Shown: piece by piece, positions 63,001 to 64,000 of the stretch
How positions within the stretch are numbered: position 1 is the first letter of the stretch
Layout of the letters: every line of letters starts with the position of its first letter
NCBI GenBank assembly: GCA_948099385.1
Contig: CANUEZ040000196.1
Location: forward strand, 2,525,001-2,589,000
Length of the DNA stretch: 64,000 nt
DNA from: Fasciola hepatica
Taxonomy: Eukaryota; Platyhelminthes; Trematoda; Plagiorchiida; Fasciolidae
Direction: 5' to 3'
The notes under the pieces: model-generated
Database searches by the model: none
What the model saw: the letters and a program-made list of their open reading frames with translations, nothing else
Told to the model about the DNA's origin: nothing
Program-made: the position numbers and the translations under genes

Positions 63001-64000
63001 CTTCCATGGATTTCAATGCTCAGTTGAGCGTTCAAGCTGCATGATCAATCATATTTTATAAATCTAATCTAATCTAATCTGATCTAATCTCGTACTACTA
63101 ATCAATTGCATGCATAGTAAGGAAGCTGTGTAGGTTGTTCATTTGGGAATGCGTTGGTTGTACTTAGGCCCCTACAGAGAAGTCATCCATCATAGGAGTC
63201 CATCGGTGTGCGCGAAGCTGGTTCTTACCATTCAAATTTGGAGCGAGTTTGGGAAGGGTGCTATATCATGCAGTGTAGATGTTGAACAAAGCGTTGATAG
63301 CCATCCCGGATAGCCTTGTTTTGTTAAGTTGTTCGATTCACAATGGTTCACCGGTTGTTGGAGTGCCCGTGGGGGCTCGGTCGATGTGCACTGCTGATGA
63401 GTCGAGTCCCTTAGAGGATGAAACAGCTGTACAGTGCTTCCATGGATTTCAATGCTCAGTTGAGCGTTCAAGCTGCATGATCAATCATTTTATACAAATC
63501 AAATCTAATCTGATCTAATCTCGTACTACTAATCAATTGCATGCATAGTAAGGAAGCTGTGTAGGTTGTTCATTTGGGAATGCTTTGGTTGTACTTATGC
63601 CCCAATAGAGAAGTCATCCATCATAGGAGTCAATCGGTGTGCGCAAAGCTGGTTCTTACCATTCAAATTGGAAGCGAGTTTGGGAAGGGTGCTAAATCAT
63701 GTAGTGTAGATGTTGAACAAAGCGTTGATAGCCATCCCGGATAGCCTTGTTTTGTTAAGTTGTTCGATTCACAATGGTTCACCGGTTGTTGGAGTGCCCG
63801 TGTGTTTGTCGGTCGATGTGCACTGCTGATGAGTCGAGTCCGTTAGAGGATGAAACAGCTGTACAGTGCTTCCATGGATTTCAATGCTCAGTTGAGCGTT
63901 CAAGCTGCATGATCAATCATATTATACAAATCTAATCTAATCTGATCTAATCTCGTACTACTAATCAATTGCATGCATAGTAAGGAAGCTGTGTAGGTTG

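Larger units (their letters stand above)
1..64000 (+). repeat. 431-bp satellite, continuous tandem array (about 148 copies)
   Basis: The window is filled end to end by head-to-tail copies of one unit. The anchor ATG in GATGTTGAAC recurs 148 times, at 257, 688, 1119, 1552 and so on to 63710. Spacing is 431 bp in most cases, with 428, 430, 432-436 and 441 bp variants. No copy is inverted, no foreign DNA interrupts the series, and both window edges cut a monomer. Copies differ by scattered substitutions, small indels and linked variant blocks. Arrays of this size with multimeric higher-order structure are known from eukaryotic heterochromatin; placing it at a centromere, subtelomere or knob would be inference. 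I do not recognise the family by name. No promoter, origin or terminator can be supported inside it. Confidence 0.98.
46240..64000 (+). repeat. R-P-Q trimer higher-order array, about 1,293-1,298 bp
   Basis: Three classes alternate. R has GTGTGGGCTCGG and CATTTTATACAAATCAAATC. P has TATGCCCCAATAGAG, GTCAATCGGTGTGCGCAAAG, GCCAAATCGG and CACTACTGATG. Q has AGGAAGGTGTGTAGATTG, TTTAGAGCG, AACAATGCG, TTGTTTTGTTCAG and CCTTTGGAGG. The sequence begins R 46446, P 46877, S 47308, Q 47738, R 48169, P 48605, Q 49036, P 49471, Q 49902, R 50332 and continues to R 63279. Extra P, Q or S copies break strict periodicity, giving R-to-R distances of 1293, 1296, 1298, 1723, 1731, 2163, 2589 and 3447 bp. Confidence 0.88.

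Noticed and set aside
1..64000. One very long repetitive protein gene
   Set aside because: The unit is 431 bp, which leaves remainder 2 on division by 3, so the frame shifts every monomer and stops occur in every copy. No frame runs through more than one unit.
1..64000. Family of over a hundred small tandem genes (74 or 79 aa)
   Set aside because: The frames overlap on opposite strands, are lost in many copies without pattern, show frequent amino-acid changes and match no family I know. Homogenisation explains their persistence.
1..64000. CRISPR array
   Set aside because: Repeats are far too long and there are no unique spacers. The entire unit is conserved.
1..64000. rDNA, 5S, snRNA or spliced-leader gene cluster
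   Set aside because: I could not find rRNA, 5S internal-promoter, snRNA or known spliced-leader sequences in the unit.
1..64000. Transposable element or virus-derived array
   Set aside because: No terminal repeats, target-site duplications, or transposase, integrase or reverse transcriptase coding is present, and the unit junctions are seamless.
1..64000. Bacterial or phage origin
   Set aside because: No coding density, Shine-Dalgarno sites or operons; 64 kb of tandem satellite is not expected in prokaryotes.

Overview
The whole 64,000-base window is one uninterrupted head-to-tail tandem satellite array. The repeat unit is about 431 bp. An anchor ATG (in GATGTTGAAC) inside the unit occurs 148 times, from 257 to 63710, and the mean spacing is 431.65 bp. 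All copies have the same orientation. The window opens and closes inside a monomer, so the array continues past both ends and no flanking DNA is visible. I see no conventional gene, rRNA, tRNA, transposon, CRISPR array or unique spacer. This much satellite DNA, organised into higher-order repeats, points to heterochromatin of a eukaryotic chromosome (centromeric, pericentromeric, subtelomeric or a knob). The sequence alone does not let me name the clade.

Each monomer has a constant layout: a start block GTACTACTAATCAATTGCATGCAT, a G/T-rich stretch, the 12-bp palindrome TTCAAATTTGAA, the anchor ATG, a GTTCGATTC motif, a dense palindromic stretch (ACAGCTGT/CTGTACAG/CCATGG), and a closing AATCT pentamer tract. 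The tract usually has 5 pentamers (431-bp units), often 6 (436 bp) and once 7 (441 bp). Most other length changes are 1-5 bp indels.

Region by region: 1-5.4 kb holds fairly heterogeneous monomers. 5.4-39.9 kb is a mosaic of short-lived higher-order repeats: 4-mers of 1,728 bp (5.7-9.1 and 11.1-14.6 kb), a 4-mer of 1,723 bp (19.2-22.3 kb) and 3-mers of 1,292-1,298 bp (24.9-27.3, 28.6-31.2 and 33-35 kb). In this part 22 copies carry a diverged block (type B) near the unit end. From about 40 kb to the end, type B is absent and three monomer classes, here called R, P and Q, dominate in R-P-Q order, with a rare fourth class S. Within this part are a 3,017-bp-offset duplication and a 2,589-bp (6-mer) duplication. 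The right part therefore looks more recently homogenised than the left.

The consensus unit is open in two overlapping frames (74 aa on +, 79 aa on -). Because 431 is not a multiple of 3, the array cannot encode one long repetitive protein, and the minus frame is destroyed by class-specific stops. I treat both frames as by-products of homogenisation, not as genes. The real content of the window is the evolutionary structure of the satellite.
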